From assembly GCA_000436535.1 (NCBI GenBank), contig FR886338.1, positions 158,791-216,966 of the forward strand: a DNA stretch of 58,176 nucleotides. The letters run 5' to 3'. Of this stretch, positions 44,634-54,425 are shown one piece after another. Made by a program: the position numbers and the translations under genes. Positions within the stretch are counted from its first letter, which is position 1; each line of letters starts with the position of its first letter. The DNA is from Eubacterium sp. CAG:252 (GTDB taxonomy: Bacteria > Bacillota > Clostridia > Lachnospirales > Lachnospiraceae). The notes under the pieces are model-generated. The model did not search any database. It had not been told where the DNA came from and saw only the letters and a program-made list of their open reading frames with translations.

Positions 44634-45458
44634 TTAACTCATATGTCCATTGATTAGTGCCTGATATTCCCCATTTTGCGATACTTTCCTGTCGGAAAGT
44701 CCTATCAGCGCACCCTTATAAGCCTTCGTTTCATTACTGTTAGATATGTACATACAATCCGATGTAATAACTTCTATCATCCCCTCATTATTACCTATAG
44801 TTGTGTATGGTATAATATGATACTTTAATCTCTCGTAATCATTTATCTGATAAAGAACACCTTCAAAATATGATTTATCCATCACATTTACAGGTTTACC
44901 CGCATATACATCGACAAGCTGATTTCCTGTGTCTATTATTCCCTGTAGCATAATCTTTTCATCACCTATAACAACGGTAACTTTATATATACTTATATCT
45001 CTCCTGTGCATACGAAGCATATTAGAAAGCAGTATAACCACCACCACTGACACTCCCCCTGCAAACACAAGCTGACCATCTGTAACCAGTATATTTCTTA
45101 CTATCCATCCTGCATATGTATAATACACAACCATATGCATAACGCCACCTGTAAGGCAGGCAACAGACAGCATAACAATCATACCCTTCAGCAGTCCCTT
45201 AAAATAATTCCTTAAAGCATACTTATCCATGTTACTCTTATCTGCCCTTATAATACTTAACGGACTATTTATCACCACAAGCATAAGGCAGCTAACAATA
45301 AAATATGTGCACAAATTAACGAATAGCCTATATTTATCCGGAAAACTCACTGCAATGACCGACCATACTGCGCCTAAAGTGGAAGAAAGCAGTAGTCTTG
45401 CAACAGATGCATAATAATGCATAATTCTGTTTACAATAAATAGTACAATCAAATCCAT
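44634..45458 (-). CDS. spoIIGA: Sigma-E processing peptidase SpoIIGA
   Basis: 274 residues. About five N-terminal membrane helices (1-155) and a C-terminal aspartic protease-like domain with the Asp in LQGIIDTGNQLVDVY. SpoIIGA cuts the pro-sequence of SigE at the septum after a signal from the forespore (SpoIIR). Gene order spoIIGA-sigE, 3' of ftsZ, is the conserved Firmicute arrangement. It has its own promoter region (45459-45611) with a possible Spo0A site. The ribosome site is weak (TTTGGAATT). Confidence 0.93.
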   Translation of the reverse strand: MDLIVLFIVNRIMHYYASVARLLLSSTLGAVWSVIAVSFPDKYRLFVNLCTYFIVSCLMLVVINSPLSIIRADKSNMDKYALRNYFKGLLKGMIVMLSVACLTGGVMHMVVYYTYAGWIVRNILVTDGQLVFAGGVSVVVVILLSNMLRMHRRDISIYKVTVVIGDEKIMLQGIIDTGNQLVDVYAGKPVNVMDKSYFEGVLYQINDYERLKYHIIPYTTIGNNEGMIEVITSDCMYISNSNETKAYKGALIGLSDRKVSQNGEYQALINGHMS

Positions 45459-45573
45459 ACAATAATTAATTCCAAATAATATATCTATATATATTACAAT
45501 CCGCTCTCACCCCCATACATCACTACATTCTCTGTTCTGTATAAAAGATTATATAAATCTTTTGAACAATTAG

Positions 45574-45611
45574 AGTATACATAAGTGTCGGTGCAAAATT
45601 TGTCGGACAAA
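45574..45611 (-). promoter_or_regulatory. spoIIGA promoter with Spo0A-like palindrome
   Basis: Minus strand TATACT (45574-45579) lies 19 bases downstream of a perfect palindrome TTTGTC-G-GACAAA (45599-45611); a second TGTCGG begins at 45586. Spo0A boxes are TGTCGAA-like and activate spoIIG from an abnormally spaced promoter. The match is partial (TGTCGGA), so this is a candidate only. Confidence 0.45.
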
Positions 45612-45737
45612 GGGCTGTATTAGAAAAAATGCATAAAAATCACTTTAATAATGCATAAATCAGAAAATACATCAAAAAATTTAGAAAATATAAGAAGTGT
45701 TTCACCACTTTTTCATAGAAAATATACTAAAAATAAA

Positions 45738-45764
45738 GAAACCCGATACTGTAGCATCAGGTTT
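45738..45764 (-). terminator. Second terminator after ftsZ
   Basis: A 10-bp stem with one mismatch (arms 45738-45747 and 45755-45764), followed on the minus strand by CTTTATTTTT. Confidence 0.65.
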
Positions 45765-45810
45765 CCAATATGTTTTTTTACCCCACTCACCCTTGACAAA
45801 GAACCAAAAC

Positions 45811-45851
45811 AAAAAAGCAGGACAAAGTATATCACTATAACTCTGTCCTGT
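45811..45851 (-). terminator. First terminator after ftsZ
   Basis: GCAGGACA (45817-45824) and TGTCCTGT (45844-45851), an 8-bp stem with one G-T pair, followed on the minus strand by six T and then GTTTTGG. Two terminators in tandem insulate spoIIGA from the division operon. Confidence 0.75.
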
Positions 45852-45877
45852 TAATATATGTAATAATTAAATCTTCA

Positions 45878-47062
45878 TTACTTTCTATTCTTCTGAAGGA
45901 AAGTAGGTATTGTAATTCCATTAGGCTTTACATTGCTTGTCACTGGATTTGGCTGCTTAAGTCCTGGAAGTGGGTCAGGCATTGATGTTGTACCCATACC
46001 TTCTGTTCCCTGTGGCTGCTGGTATGTATAGGAAGGCTTTACAGCTGGTCTTGGCATCTGTGTCTGAGCCTGCGCCTTAGGTGAAAACTTTGCCATAGCA
46101 TTATTTACATTCAGACCTTCTATTCCTGTAGCAATAACAGTGATTGTACAACTGTCTGTTGCACTCTCATCATATACCGCACCGAATATAATGTTTGCAT
46201 TATCACCGGCAAGTTCCTGAATATAACTTGCAGCATCATTCGCCTCAACAAGTCCGATATCACCAGATATGTTAATAATAACATGTGATGCACCTTCGAT
46301 AGTTGTTTCAAGAAGAGGACTGGCAACAGCCTGCTTAACAGCCTCGATAGCCTTGTCATCTCCTGTAGCAGCACCGATACCTATATGTGCAATACCCTTG
46401 TCCACCATAACTGTCTTAACATCAGCAAAGTCAAGATTAATAAGTCCAGGAACATTAATAAGGTCAGTGATACCCTGAACTGCCTGCTGTAATACCTCAT
46501 CAGCCTTTTTTAAAGCTTCCGGCATAGTTGTTCTTCTGTCTACTATCTCAAGAAGCTTGTCATTAGGAATAACAATAAGTGTATCTACACTCTCCTTAAG
46601 CTTCTCAATACCTGCCTCAGCATTAGTCATACGTGTTCTTGCCTCAAATCTGAAAGGCTTGGTAACTACACCTACTGTAAGAATACCCATCTGCTTTGCA
46701 ATCTTAGCTACTACTGGTGCAGCACCGGTACCTGTTCCGCCACCCATACCACATGTAACAAAAACCATATCTGCACCCTTCATTGCCTGTGTAAGCTCTT
46801 CCACGTTCTCTTCTGCAGCCTTTTCACCAATCTCAGGCTGTGCACCTGCACCTAATCCCTTTGTGAGCTTTTCACCTATCTGGATGGCAGTTGGAGCCTT
46901 ACATAACTGAAGTGCCTGACTATCGGTATTAATTCCGATAAATTCGACACCTGTTATACTTTCATCTATCATTCTATTTACAGCATTATTACCAGCACCA
47001 CCAACACCGATGACTATAATTTTTGCTGATAAATTAGATTCATTTTGTATTATTTCTAACAA
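45878..47062 (-). CDS. ftsZ: Cell division GTPase FtsZ (TTG start)
   Basis: 394-residue tubulin homologue that forms the division ring. Tubulin signature GGGTGTGAAPV, the nucleotide-binding GVGGAGNNAVNRM, T7 loop NLDFADVKTVM, then a disordered linker rich in Pro/Gln and the C-terminal peptide GITIPTFLQKNRK that binds FtsA/SepF. The start codon is TTG: GGAGG lies eight bases upstream and the only nearby ATG is out of frame. Last gene of the division cluster here, 154 bases after ftsQ, so an internal promoter is possible. Terminators at 45851 and 45764. Confidence 0.97.
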   Translation of the reverse strand: MLEIIQNESNLSAKIIVIGVGGAGNNAVNRMIDESITGVEFIGINTDSQALQLCKAPTAIQIGEKLTKGLGAGAQPEIGEKAAEENVEELTQAMKGADMVFVTCGMGGGTGTGAAPVVAKIAKQMGILTVGVVTKPFRFEARTRMTNAEAGIEKLKESVDTLIVIPNDKLLEIVDRRTTMPEALKKADEVLQQAVQGITDLINVPGLINLDFADVKTVMVDKGIAHIGIGAATGDDKAIEAVKQAVASPLLETTIEGASHVIINISGDIGLVEANDAASYIQELAGDNANIIFGAVYDESATDSCTITVIATGIEGLNVNNAMAKFSPKAQAQTQMPRPAVKPSYTYQQPQGTEGMGTTSMPDPLPGLKQPNPVTSNVKPNGITIPTFLQKNRK

Positions 47063-47216
47063 GGTTATTGCCTCCTTCTATACTTATACATACCTATAAT
47101 GATATAATTTTTCGTAGTAAATATCAACTATTTTTTTGTTTTTTTATTCATTCAATACACTATTATTCATAGCAGATATCAAAAATGCTTCACATTTTTC
47201 TAATGCTGTATATCCG

Positions 47217-47939
47217 CTAATTATCATCCTTTTTGAATATTATAGCATTACTATCCTTTGTATAGTCCTGCATATAAAGTGTTCCCTTAAGCCCTGCAAA
47301 CTTTGATGCCATCTGCTTTAACTCAAAAAGCTTGTCCGTATAATCATCACTCTTTCCAAGATACACCTTTACATCATCAACATACAGTATTACACTATCC
47401 GATGAGTCAAAGTATACCTTTGACACACCAAGTTCATACTTATCAAAACTCTGCGTAAGGTCAAGTATCTGTCTGAATATCTCATCATCCCCTACATCTA
47501 ACTTTGACCCAAGCACGATAGCATTAAACTTAAGTCCTATTATCTCAGGAACTTTATCATAGCTTTCTGTCGAACTTTCAACTACAATACCATCCTTATC
47601 AAAGAACATATTGCAGCCCATATATCTTATATAACCTATAACTGGCTTCTCATATACAGTTACATACAACTTTCTTGGTCCCTGTACCTCTACTTCATAC
47701 TTCTGTATGAATGGAATTGTCTTTTTCTTATTCCCAAACAGCTTATAAAGCACTACATTCGGCTTGTCACTTCCAAATATTTTCTCATTCATTTCCTGAT
47801 CTGAATAGTGGGAACTGCCAACATATGTTATTTCATCTGCCTGAAAGTAGACATATCCCGCAATTCCCGCTACAAGAAGGATAATTACTATAATAAGAAA
47901 TATCAGCAAGCCGTTTTTCTTCTTTTTGACTTTTGCCAT
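47217..47939 (-). CDS. ftsQ: Cell division protein FtsQ/DivIB
   Basis: 240 residues: a basic N-terminus (KVKKKKN), one membrane helix (about 10-28), and an outer POTRA domain (about 36-105, VGSSHYSDQEMNEKIFG) followed by the beta domain. Works with FtsL and FtsB/DivIC at the septum. Three bases separate it from ftsW, so they are coupled. The low conservation of this family is why domain layout and position matter more than sequence. Confidence 0.85.
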   Translation of the reverse strand: MAKVKKKKNGLLIFLIIVIILLVAGIAGYVYFQADEITYVGSSHYSDQEMNEKIFGSDKPNVVLYKLFGNKKKTIPFIQKYEVEVQGPRKLYVTVYEKPVIGYIRYMGCNMFFDKDGIVVESSTESYDKVPEIIGLKFNAIVLGSKLDVGDDEIFRQILDLTQSFDKYELGVSKVYFDSSDSVILYVDDVKVYLGKSDDYTDKLFELKQMASKFAGLKGTLYMQDYTKDSNAIIFKKDDN

Positions 47940-47942
47940 ATA

Positions 47943-49097
47943 CTATCTTTCCAACCTAATCTGACTACTTATATTAAATACTATTCCAAGTTCAGCAAGT
48001 AAAAACAGCGTTGCAGTTCCTCCATAGCTTATAAATGGTAATGTTACACCCGTATTAGGAAATACATTGGTTACTACCGCAATATTAACAATTACCTGAA
48101 TAGCAATATGTGCAAATACACCGACTGCTAAAAGTGAACCAAACAGGTCTGGTGAATTCTGTGATATATATATAATTCTCCATAACATTATTATAAAAAG
48201 GAGTATTACACATATTGCACCAAACAGTCCTAATTCCTCACATATTATTGAAAATATCATATCATTCTGTGATTCTGGTATAAAACCCAGCTTCTGCATG
48301 CTCTTTCCAAGTCCTTTACCAAATAGTCCTCCAGAACCTATAGCATAAAGTCCCTGCATAGTCTGGTATCCCTTGCCATCTATATACTTTTCCGGATTAA
48401 CCCACACTAAAAGTCTTGCAAGACGGAAATTCTCACTGAGCGCACTGCCTGATGCCACTGCATTTTTAAGTACCTGCCTGAGTCCGACATAACCTGCAGC
48501 TATAAGAGCTGCTATTCCACCATGAAGTCTGTAGTTAGGATACGCAACAAACGACATAATAAACACAATTCCACATATGATAATCGCACTACTTAAGTTG
48601 GATGTAATTACAAGTATCATTGCTGCTGGCAAAATGGCACATCCTGCAAATATCTTGAAATTCTTACTGACCGTTTTTATCTTCGTCCCCGCCGCGCACA
48701 TCCGCGCCGCCGTCATTATAATAACCGCGATTTTAACAAGTTCGGCCGGCTGGAAGCTTATAGGTCCTATGTATATCCATCTTTTGGCACCGTGGCTCTC
48801 ACTTCCAAAGAATACAACAGCAACAACTGTAAGCAGTGATACTATAAAAATCCATGGTGCAAACCTTTTCAGCCAGTGATAATCTGCATATCTGGCTATT
48901 AGAAACATAACAGCAAACCCAAGTAAATCAAAAGCAAGCTGCTTTTTGAAATAATATTCCGGATCGCCCTTATTAATCTGTGCCGTATAAGAACTCGTAC
49001 TATATACCATAGTAAGTCCGAAGCCAACTATAAATATAAGAACAAACAGAAGACTGTAATCAAAATAAAATCCATTCTTCCTCTTCTTTTTCGCCAT
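47943..49097 (-). CDS. ftsW: SEDS glycosyltransferase FtsW
   Basis: 384 residues with ten membrane helices, a peptidoglycan polymerase of the FtsW/RodA/SpoVE group that pairs with a class B PBP. Seen: AKRWIYIGPISFQPAELVKIA, the conserved loop with SENFRLARLLVWVNPEKY, GGLFGKGLG, and ISYGGTATL near the last helix. It sits where murG would normally follow. Distinguishing FtsW from spore SpoVE is by context; both are used in this position in Firmicutes. Confidence 0.93.
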   Translation of the reverse strand: MAKKKRKNGFYFDYSLLFVLIFIVGFGLTMVYSTSSYTAQINKGDPEYYFKKQLAFDLLGFAVMFLIARYADYHWLKRFAPWIFIVSLLTVVAVVFFGSESHGAKRWIYIGPISFQPAELVKIAVIIMTAARMCAAGTKIKTVSKNFKIFAGCAILPAAMILVITSNLSSAIIICGIVFIMSFVAYPNYRLHGGIAALIAAGYVGLRQVLKNAVASGSALSENFRLARLLVWVNPEKYIDGKGYQTMQGLYAIGSGGLFGKGLGKSMQKLGFIPESQNDMIFSIICEELGLFGAICVILLFIIMLWRIIYISQNSPDLFGSLLAVGVFAHIAIQVIVNIAVVTNVFPNTGVTLPFISYGGTATLFLLAELGIVFNISSQIRLER

Positions 49098-49143
49098 ATT
49101 CTTCCTCTTTTAATTAATAAATATTAATAATGTTGATATCTTA

Positions 49144-50499
49144 TTAATCAAGCTTGTTGACATATTCCTTGAACATATCTCCGCGCTGTTCGTAGTTATC
49201 AAACATTCCCCAGCTTGCACATGCAGGTGATAATAATACCGCATCACCCTCACTTGCATTTTTTGCACATATTGATACTACCTCTTCAAGTGACTCTGCA
49301 TATACATAATTCTTAAAACCGTACTTATCACATGTCTTAGCTATCTTTTCTGCTGTCTGTCCGAGTAACACAAGCATTTTAACCTTATCTTTAAATGCTT
49401 TGACATACATATCAAACTCTGAACCTTTATCGTATCCACCGCCTATAAGTATAGTTGGTCTTACCATAGCTTCTATAGCCTTAACAGATGCTTCAGGATT
49501 AGTTCCCTTAGAGTCATTGTAATACCATACACCCTTCTTTGTTGCCACATATTCTATTCTGTGTTCAACTGCCTTAAAGCACTTCACCTGCTCTATTATG
49601 ATATCATCAGGAATACCAACAGCCTTTGTCATCGCTATGGCTGCACATACATTTTCATAGTTATGTGTTCCTAAAAGATTCATATCATGGATATTGAGCA
49701 TAAGCTTATCCTGTGTTCCATCTGTATATCTTATGTCATCACCATCAAGATAAGCGCCTTTATCCGGCTTTCTCTTACTTGAAAACCACACTACAGAAGC
49801 CTTACATTCACTTCCAAAGCGATACAGTTCTTCATCTTCCATATTAAGTACGCACACATCATCTTTAGTCTGGTTCTCTGCTATTCTTTCCTTTGTGTGT
49901 GCATAACATTCCATAGTATGATGTCTGTTAAGATGGTCTGGTGTTATGTTAAGAATAGCACTTACAACCGGATGGAACCTGTGTACTGTTTCTAACTGGA
50001 AGCTGCTTATCTCTGCAACTGTATATGAATTCTCACTTGTCTTAAGGACTTCACCGGTATATGAATTACCTATATTACCTACTACATAAGTCTGTTCATT
50101 GTATGCCTTTACTATCTGTCCGACAAGTGCTGTCGTTGTCGTCTTTCCGTTAGTACCTGTTATAGCTATTATTCTTCCCTTATCATAGTTATAAGCAAGC
50201 TCTATCTCTCCCCATACAGGCACTCCTGCCTCTTCAAACTTCTTGACAAGAGGACTGTCAACCGGCACACCCGGACTTATAACAAGAAGTTCAACCTTTT
50301 CTGTTATATCATCTGCAAGTTCTCCTATAATAATCTGTGCCTTATTGCCATTAAGCTTCTTTGCTACTGCTTCCTCTGTAAGCTTTTCATTGGCATCATA
50401 TATAATACAGTCTGCTCCTGCTTTGTTAAGTAAATCTATGGCACCTATTCCACTTATTCCGGTACCTACAACCATTACCTTTTTACCTTTTAATTCCAT
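49144..50499 (-). CDS. murD: UDP-N-acetylmuramoyl-L-alanine:D-glutamate ligase
   Basis: 451-residue ATP-dependent ligase adding D-Glu to UDP-MurNAc-L-Ala. Rossmann-like N-domain with VMVVGTGISGIGAID, the central ATPase P-loop ITGTNGKTTTTALV, NITPDHLNRHHTMECYAHTK, the C-domain YNDSKGTNPEA, and the tail LSPACASWGMFDNYEQRGDMF, all MurD marks. The ATG at 50499 (AGGA 11 bases upstream) begins the domain; the frame remains open to 50589 but without support. mraY is missing between this gene and the PBPs. Confidence 0.97.
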   Translation of the reverse strand: MELKGKKVMVVGTGISGIGAIDLLNKAGADCIIYDANEKLTEEAVAKKLNGNKAQIIIGELADDITEKVELLVISPGVPVDSPLVKKFEEAGVPVWGEIELAYNYDKGRIIAITGTNGKTTTTALVGQIVKAYNEQTYVVGNIGNSYTGEVLKTSENSYTVAEISSFQLETVHRFHPVVSAILNITPDHLNRHHTMECYAHTKERIAENQTKDDVCVLNMEDEELYRFGSECKASVVWFSSKRKPDKGAYLDGDDIRYTDGTQDKLMLNIHDMNLLGTHNYENVCAAIAMTKAVGIPDDIIIEQVKCFKAVEHRIEYVATKKGVWYYNDSKGTNPEASVKAIEAMVRPTILIGGGYDKGSEFDMYVKAFKDKVKMLVLLGQTAEKIAKTCDKYGFKNYVYAESLEEVVSICAKNASEGDAVLLSPACASWGMFDNYEQRGDMFKEYVNKLD

Positions 50500-50628
50500 A
50501 ATCACTCTTCCTATCTGCCTATGTATACAGGCTATCTTTGTATTATCAGTTACAAAAAGCTTATTATATTTTACTCTAAGCATTCTCATATGTAAAGTAG
50601 GCTTTTAGCCATTATACAAAGCCTTTTG

Positions 50629-52380
50629 TTACTTTTTCTCCATATATGGAAGTATATTTTCATACAATTCCTTTATAACCGGGGCTGCTATAGTACCTCC
50701 ATAGTATACTCCCTGTGGTTCGTCTATAAGACACATCGCTATAACTGATGGATTATCTGTATCCGAAAAGCCTATAAATGATGAGATATACTTTCCTGAA
50801 CCTCTTGGAAGCTTCTGCGATGTAGCCGTCTTTCCACCTATGGAAAAGCCCTCTATATACGCATTTTTTCCGCCGCCCTCTTCAACAACCTGCCTTAATA
50901 TATCTCTCATTGTATCGCTTGTCGTACTGCTTATGGCATCCTTTGAAGCTTCATAAGCAAATTCACTGTAGGTCGTTCCATCACTTGAACAGGTCTTTAC
51001 TGCAAAATGTGGTGTCACAAGACTGCCGCCATTGACAATAGCCGCTGCTGCCCTTAACATCTGCATAGGCGTTATCTGGAATGACTGTCCGAAAGACATA
51101 GTTGCAAGCTCCACCTCGCCTACATTTTCTTTCTTATGAATAATAGCACCTGCCTCACCTGCAATATCTATTCCTGTCTTTGATGTAAAGCCAAGCTTAT
51201 TAAAGTACGTGTAGAAGTTATCAACACCCACACGTCTTCCCCATTCTATAAATGCGGGATTACAGGAGTTCATAACTGTCTGTGTAAATGTCTGTGTGCC
51301 ATGTCCTGTAGTCTTATGACATCTTATCTTTCTGTCTGCAACTATAGTTGAACCTCCACACGTATATGAGTCAGACAGGCTGACAACACCTGTTTCAAGC
51401 GCTGCCGTTGCTGTGACCATCTTAAAGATTGAACCCGGCTCATAAGTATCATTGATACAGAAATTACGCCACATATTGTTGAGTTTATCCATCTTGCTCC
51501 CTTCCGTGCCGTCATCATCATAATTTAACGTATATGGGTCATTAAGATTATACTCCGGCGCATTTACCATAGTATATAATTCACCATTCTGTGGGTTCAT
51601 TACTATTATAGATACTCTTTTAGCCCCCTTCTTAACAAGTGTCTTTTCTGCAAGCTGCTGCGCATATGACTGAATGTTCATATCTATACTTGTATACAGG
51701 TCGCACCCCGCCTGCGGCTCAAGCCTGCCCTCTCTTTCTCCGGTAAGCTCACTTCCCCACGCATCTGTAAGTGTGAGTATCTTTCCACTATCCCCCGACA
51801 GATATGCATCATACTTTGCCTCAAGTCCTACTATTCCCTGATTATCACTTCCCGTAAAGCCTATGACCTTTGAAGCTAGTGTATCATATGGATAATATCT
51901 TTTATAGTCTTCATCCACCTTTACACCAGAATAGCCATATTCTCTTATTCTGTCCCCAATTTCCTTATCGACATTGGTTTTAATAATCTCTATTGAAGAT
52001 ACTTTATTAACCTTTTTGGCTATTATCTGCTCATCTGCTGACAGTTCATCACACAGCATGGTAATAACTTTGTCTGCCTCTTTTATCTGGTTATGTATAA
52101 CGGATACTGTACACACTGTCTTATTATCTGCAAGCACAACACCATTAGTATCAAGTATCCTTCCCCTCATAGCTTTTATGGCACGTTCTCTTTCGTGCAG
52201 CTCTATCGCCTTCCTGCTGTAATATTCAGCCTCGACTGTCATTATACAGCCTATACGCACCACCAGCAGGGTCATTATGACAATAAGACTTACCACTATC
52301 GTAAGAAGCTTCTTTCTATGTCTTGTTCTTACATATATCGAATACCGCTCATCCTCGTTCAATTCTATTCTTTCTTTCAT
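50629..52380 (-). CDS. Class B penicillin-binding protein (second of two)
   Basis: 583-residue transpeptidase: cytoplasmic tail, one membrane helix (about 24-46), PBP dimer domain (60-230) and transpeptidase. Active site: SIFK (Ser317, Lys320) in TYEPGSIFKMVT, SCN in VMNSCNPAF, and KTA where KTG is expected (GGKTATSQKL). No PASTA repeats. The tandem location with a first PBP suggests vegetative FtsI and a sporulation or alternative septal enzyme (SpoVD-like); which is which cannot be decided from sequence alone. It begins 75 bases after the first PBP gene. Confidence 0.88.
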   Translation of the reverse strand: MKERIELNEDERYSIYVRTRHRKKLLTIVVSLIVIMTLLVVRIGCIMTVEAEYYSRKAIELHERERAIKAMRGRILDTNGVVLADNKTVCTVSVIHNQIKEADKVITMLCDELSADEQIIAKKVNKVSSIEIIKTNVDKEIGDRIREYGYSGVKVDEDYKRYYPYDTLASKVIGFTGSDNQGIVGLEAKYDAYLSGDSGKILTLTDAWGSELTGEREGRLEPQAGCDLYTSIDMNIQSYAQQLAEKTLVKKGAKRVSIIVMNPQNGELYTMVNAPEYNLNDPYTLNYDDDGTEGSKMDKLNNMWRNFCINDTYEPGSIFKMVTATAALETGVVSLSDSYTCGGSTIVADRKIRCHKTTGHGTQTFTQTVMNSCNPAFIEWGRRVGVDNFYTYFNKLGFTSKTGIDIAGEAGAIIHKKENVGEVELATMSFGQSFQITPMQMLRAAAAIVNGGSLVTPHFAVKTCSSDGTTYSEFAYEASKDAISSTTSDTMRDILRQVVEEGGGKNAYIEGFSIGGKTATSQKLPRGSGKYISSFIGFSDTDNPSVIAMCLIDEPQGVYYGGTIAAPVIKELYENILPYMEKK

Positions 52381-52455
52381 AAAATGCGATAACCCCGAAT
52401 AAACTTACTTTATATTATGTAAGTTCACTCAGGGTTATTCTTATACTTATTATTA

Positions 52456-54396
52456 CTAATCAACTGATGGCATCGTCTGATTTGTTTCAGTAGTGTTTGA
52501 TATTGAACCTTCTGGCACATCACCTACTGTCAGCTCATCTTCACTGTTACTTGTGTCTACAGGCTCATCAAGTGCATCCTTATAAACACTCATATATGGA
52601 AGAAGCTTTTCTAATATATCATGTGAAAGCTGAAGAACATCTGCTGAGTTTCCGGATGTTCCTGTTGTTCCATCTGGTTCATCAATTATTACATATATAG
52701 CAAACTTAGGATTATCCGCAGGTGCATGTCCTATAAAAGATATAAGCCACTTGTTCTCACTTCTTGGTGACTTCTGCGCTGTACCTGTCTTTCCTGCTAC
52801 TGAATATCCTGTAACAGCTACTTTCTTGGCTGTTCCTGACTCAACTGTATTCTTAAGATATCTTCTTAAAAGCTTTGATGTTGACATAGTAACTGTCTGT
52901 CTTATAAGAGTTGCCTTGTTTTCTTTAACAACCTCACCATTAGCAGACTCTATTCTTTTTACTACATGTGGCTGATATAACATTCCACCATTAATGATAG
53001 AACAGTATGAAGCCATCATCTGCATCATATTGACATTGATAGTCTGTCCAAATGAGTTGCATGCAGCATCTATAGTTGTCATCTTATCACCATAGACAAT
53101 ACCTGTTGTTTCTCCCGGAAGGTCTATGCCCGTTGTCTGTCCAAAGCCAAAAAGTGACTGATATTCTGAAAACTTGGCATTACCAAGCTCTAATGCAAGA
53201 TGTATCATATATGGGTTGCACGAATTCATAACAGCCTGCTCAACTGTAAGTGTACCATGTCCGCCTGATGAGTATACATGACACTTAAGTCTGTCAGGAC
53301 CTATCATCTCATATCCGTTACATACATATGTATCTCCATCCTTAACAACACCCTCTTCAAGGGCTGATGCAACCGTAACCGGCTTGAATGTTGAACCCGG
53401 CTCATAACTTTCTGATACACAATAGTTCGTCCAGAGTGAATACAATGCATTCTTGTAACCATCATCTGTCATCGTAGCTATCTGCTCATCTGTATACAAG
53501 CCGCTTATATCTCTTGGTTTGTTAAGGTCAAATGTAGGATAACTTGCCATTCCTAGTATTTCCCCGTTTGATGGGTCAGCCACAACTACTGCCGTGTTCT
53601 TAGATGGCTTTTCTTCGTTATATTCCTTAATACACTGCTCGATAACAGACTGTACGTTATAATCTATCGTTGTTACAATATTGTTGCCATCTACAGCAGC
53701 TTTCTGTGTTTCAGTAACCTCAAGACCCTCATCTACATAACTGTAAGTAGTTCCATTAGTTCCTGTAAGTTCATCATCATACTGGCTTTCTATACCAAGC
53801 TCTCCACCATTGTTAGCACTTGCAAAACCTACTGTGTCACATGCAAATGTGCCGAGTGGATACTTTCTTATATAACTGTCCTCAAACCATACACCCTCTA
53901 TATTCTTGCCTTCTGTCTTATCGTCAGCAAGAGTCTTAAACTCTTCTATCTCGTCAGATGTAAGGTTTTTAAGAAGCTTCTGGTATCTGCTGTCAGGATT
54001 ATTGGCAACTCTGGTCTCAAGCTCGCCCCTGTCAAGGTCAAAGCACTTCACAAGCGCACTTAATGTCGGCTCTTTATAAGCCTCATCTGATAACATCTGC
54101 TTTACATCAAGAATAAGATTATACACTCTCTCACTATACGCAAGGACTGTGCCATCACTTGTAAGTATCTGTCCTCTCTTATATGGAAGTTCAGTTGATG
54201 TGTAAGTCTGATGGTCTAATACTGCCTTTGCGTATGTATCACCATGTGTATAGTTAATCCTGAATACCTGACCTCCAAGTACCATTAATATAACAACAAC
54301 CATGCCAAGTGCCACCTGACCCTTGACATGGACTCTTCTTAACATTACTTTTTTTCTTCTGTACTTATTTCTTCTTAACTGTTCATCACTAACCAT
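52456..54396 (-). CDS. Class B penicillin-binding protein (first of two; FtsI/SpoVD-like)
   Basis: 646-residue septal transpeptidase. Basic N-terminus, membrane helix (about 24-45), dimer domain, transpeptidase with Ser335 and Lys338 in YEPGSTFKPVT, SCN at 392-394, and the canonical KTG in VAGKTGTAQKSP. A C-terminal tail after residue 600 is acidic and low in complexity (DTSNSEDELTVG). No PASTA repeats, so not the two-PASTA PBP typical of cocci. It follows ftsL by 29 bases, the usual FtsI position. Confidence 0.9.
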   Translation of the reverse strand: MVSDEQLRRNKYRRKKVMLRRVHVKGQVALGMVVVILMVLGGQVFRINYTHGDTYAKAVLDHQTYTSTELPYKRGQILTSDGTVLAYSERVYNLILDVKQMLSDEAYKEPTLSALVKCFDLDRGELETRVANNPDSRYQKLLKNLTSDEIEEFKTLADDKTEGKNIEGVWFEDSYIRKYPLGTFACDTVGFASANNGGELGIESQYDDELTGTNGTTYSYVDEGLEVTETQKAAVDGNNIVTTIDYNVQSVIEQCIKEYNEEKPSKNTAVVVADPSNGEILGMASYPTFDLNKPRDISGLYTDEQIATMTDDGYKNALYSLWTNYCVSESYEPGSTFKPVTVASALEEGVVKDGDTYVCNGYEMIGPDRLKCHVYSSGGHGTLTVEQAVMNSCNPYMIHLALELGNAKFSEYQSLFGFGQTTGIDLPGETTGIVYGDKMTTIDAACNSFGQTINVNMMQMMASYCSIINGGMLYQPHVVKRIESANGEVVKENKATLIRQTVTMSTSKLLRRYLKNTVESGTAKKVAVTGYSVAGKTGTAQKSPRSENKWLISFIGHAPADNPKFAIYVIIDEPDGTTGTSGNSADVLQLSHDILEKLLPYMSVYKDALDEPVDTSNSEDELTVGDVPEGSISNTTETNQTMPSVD

Positions 54397-54425
54397 AAGT
54401 ACCTCTTATAAATATATTTTGCCTG

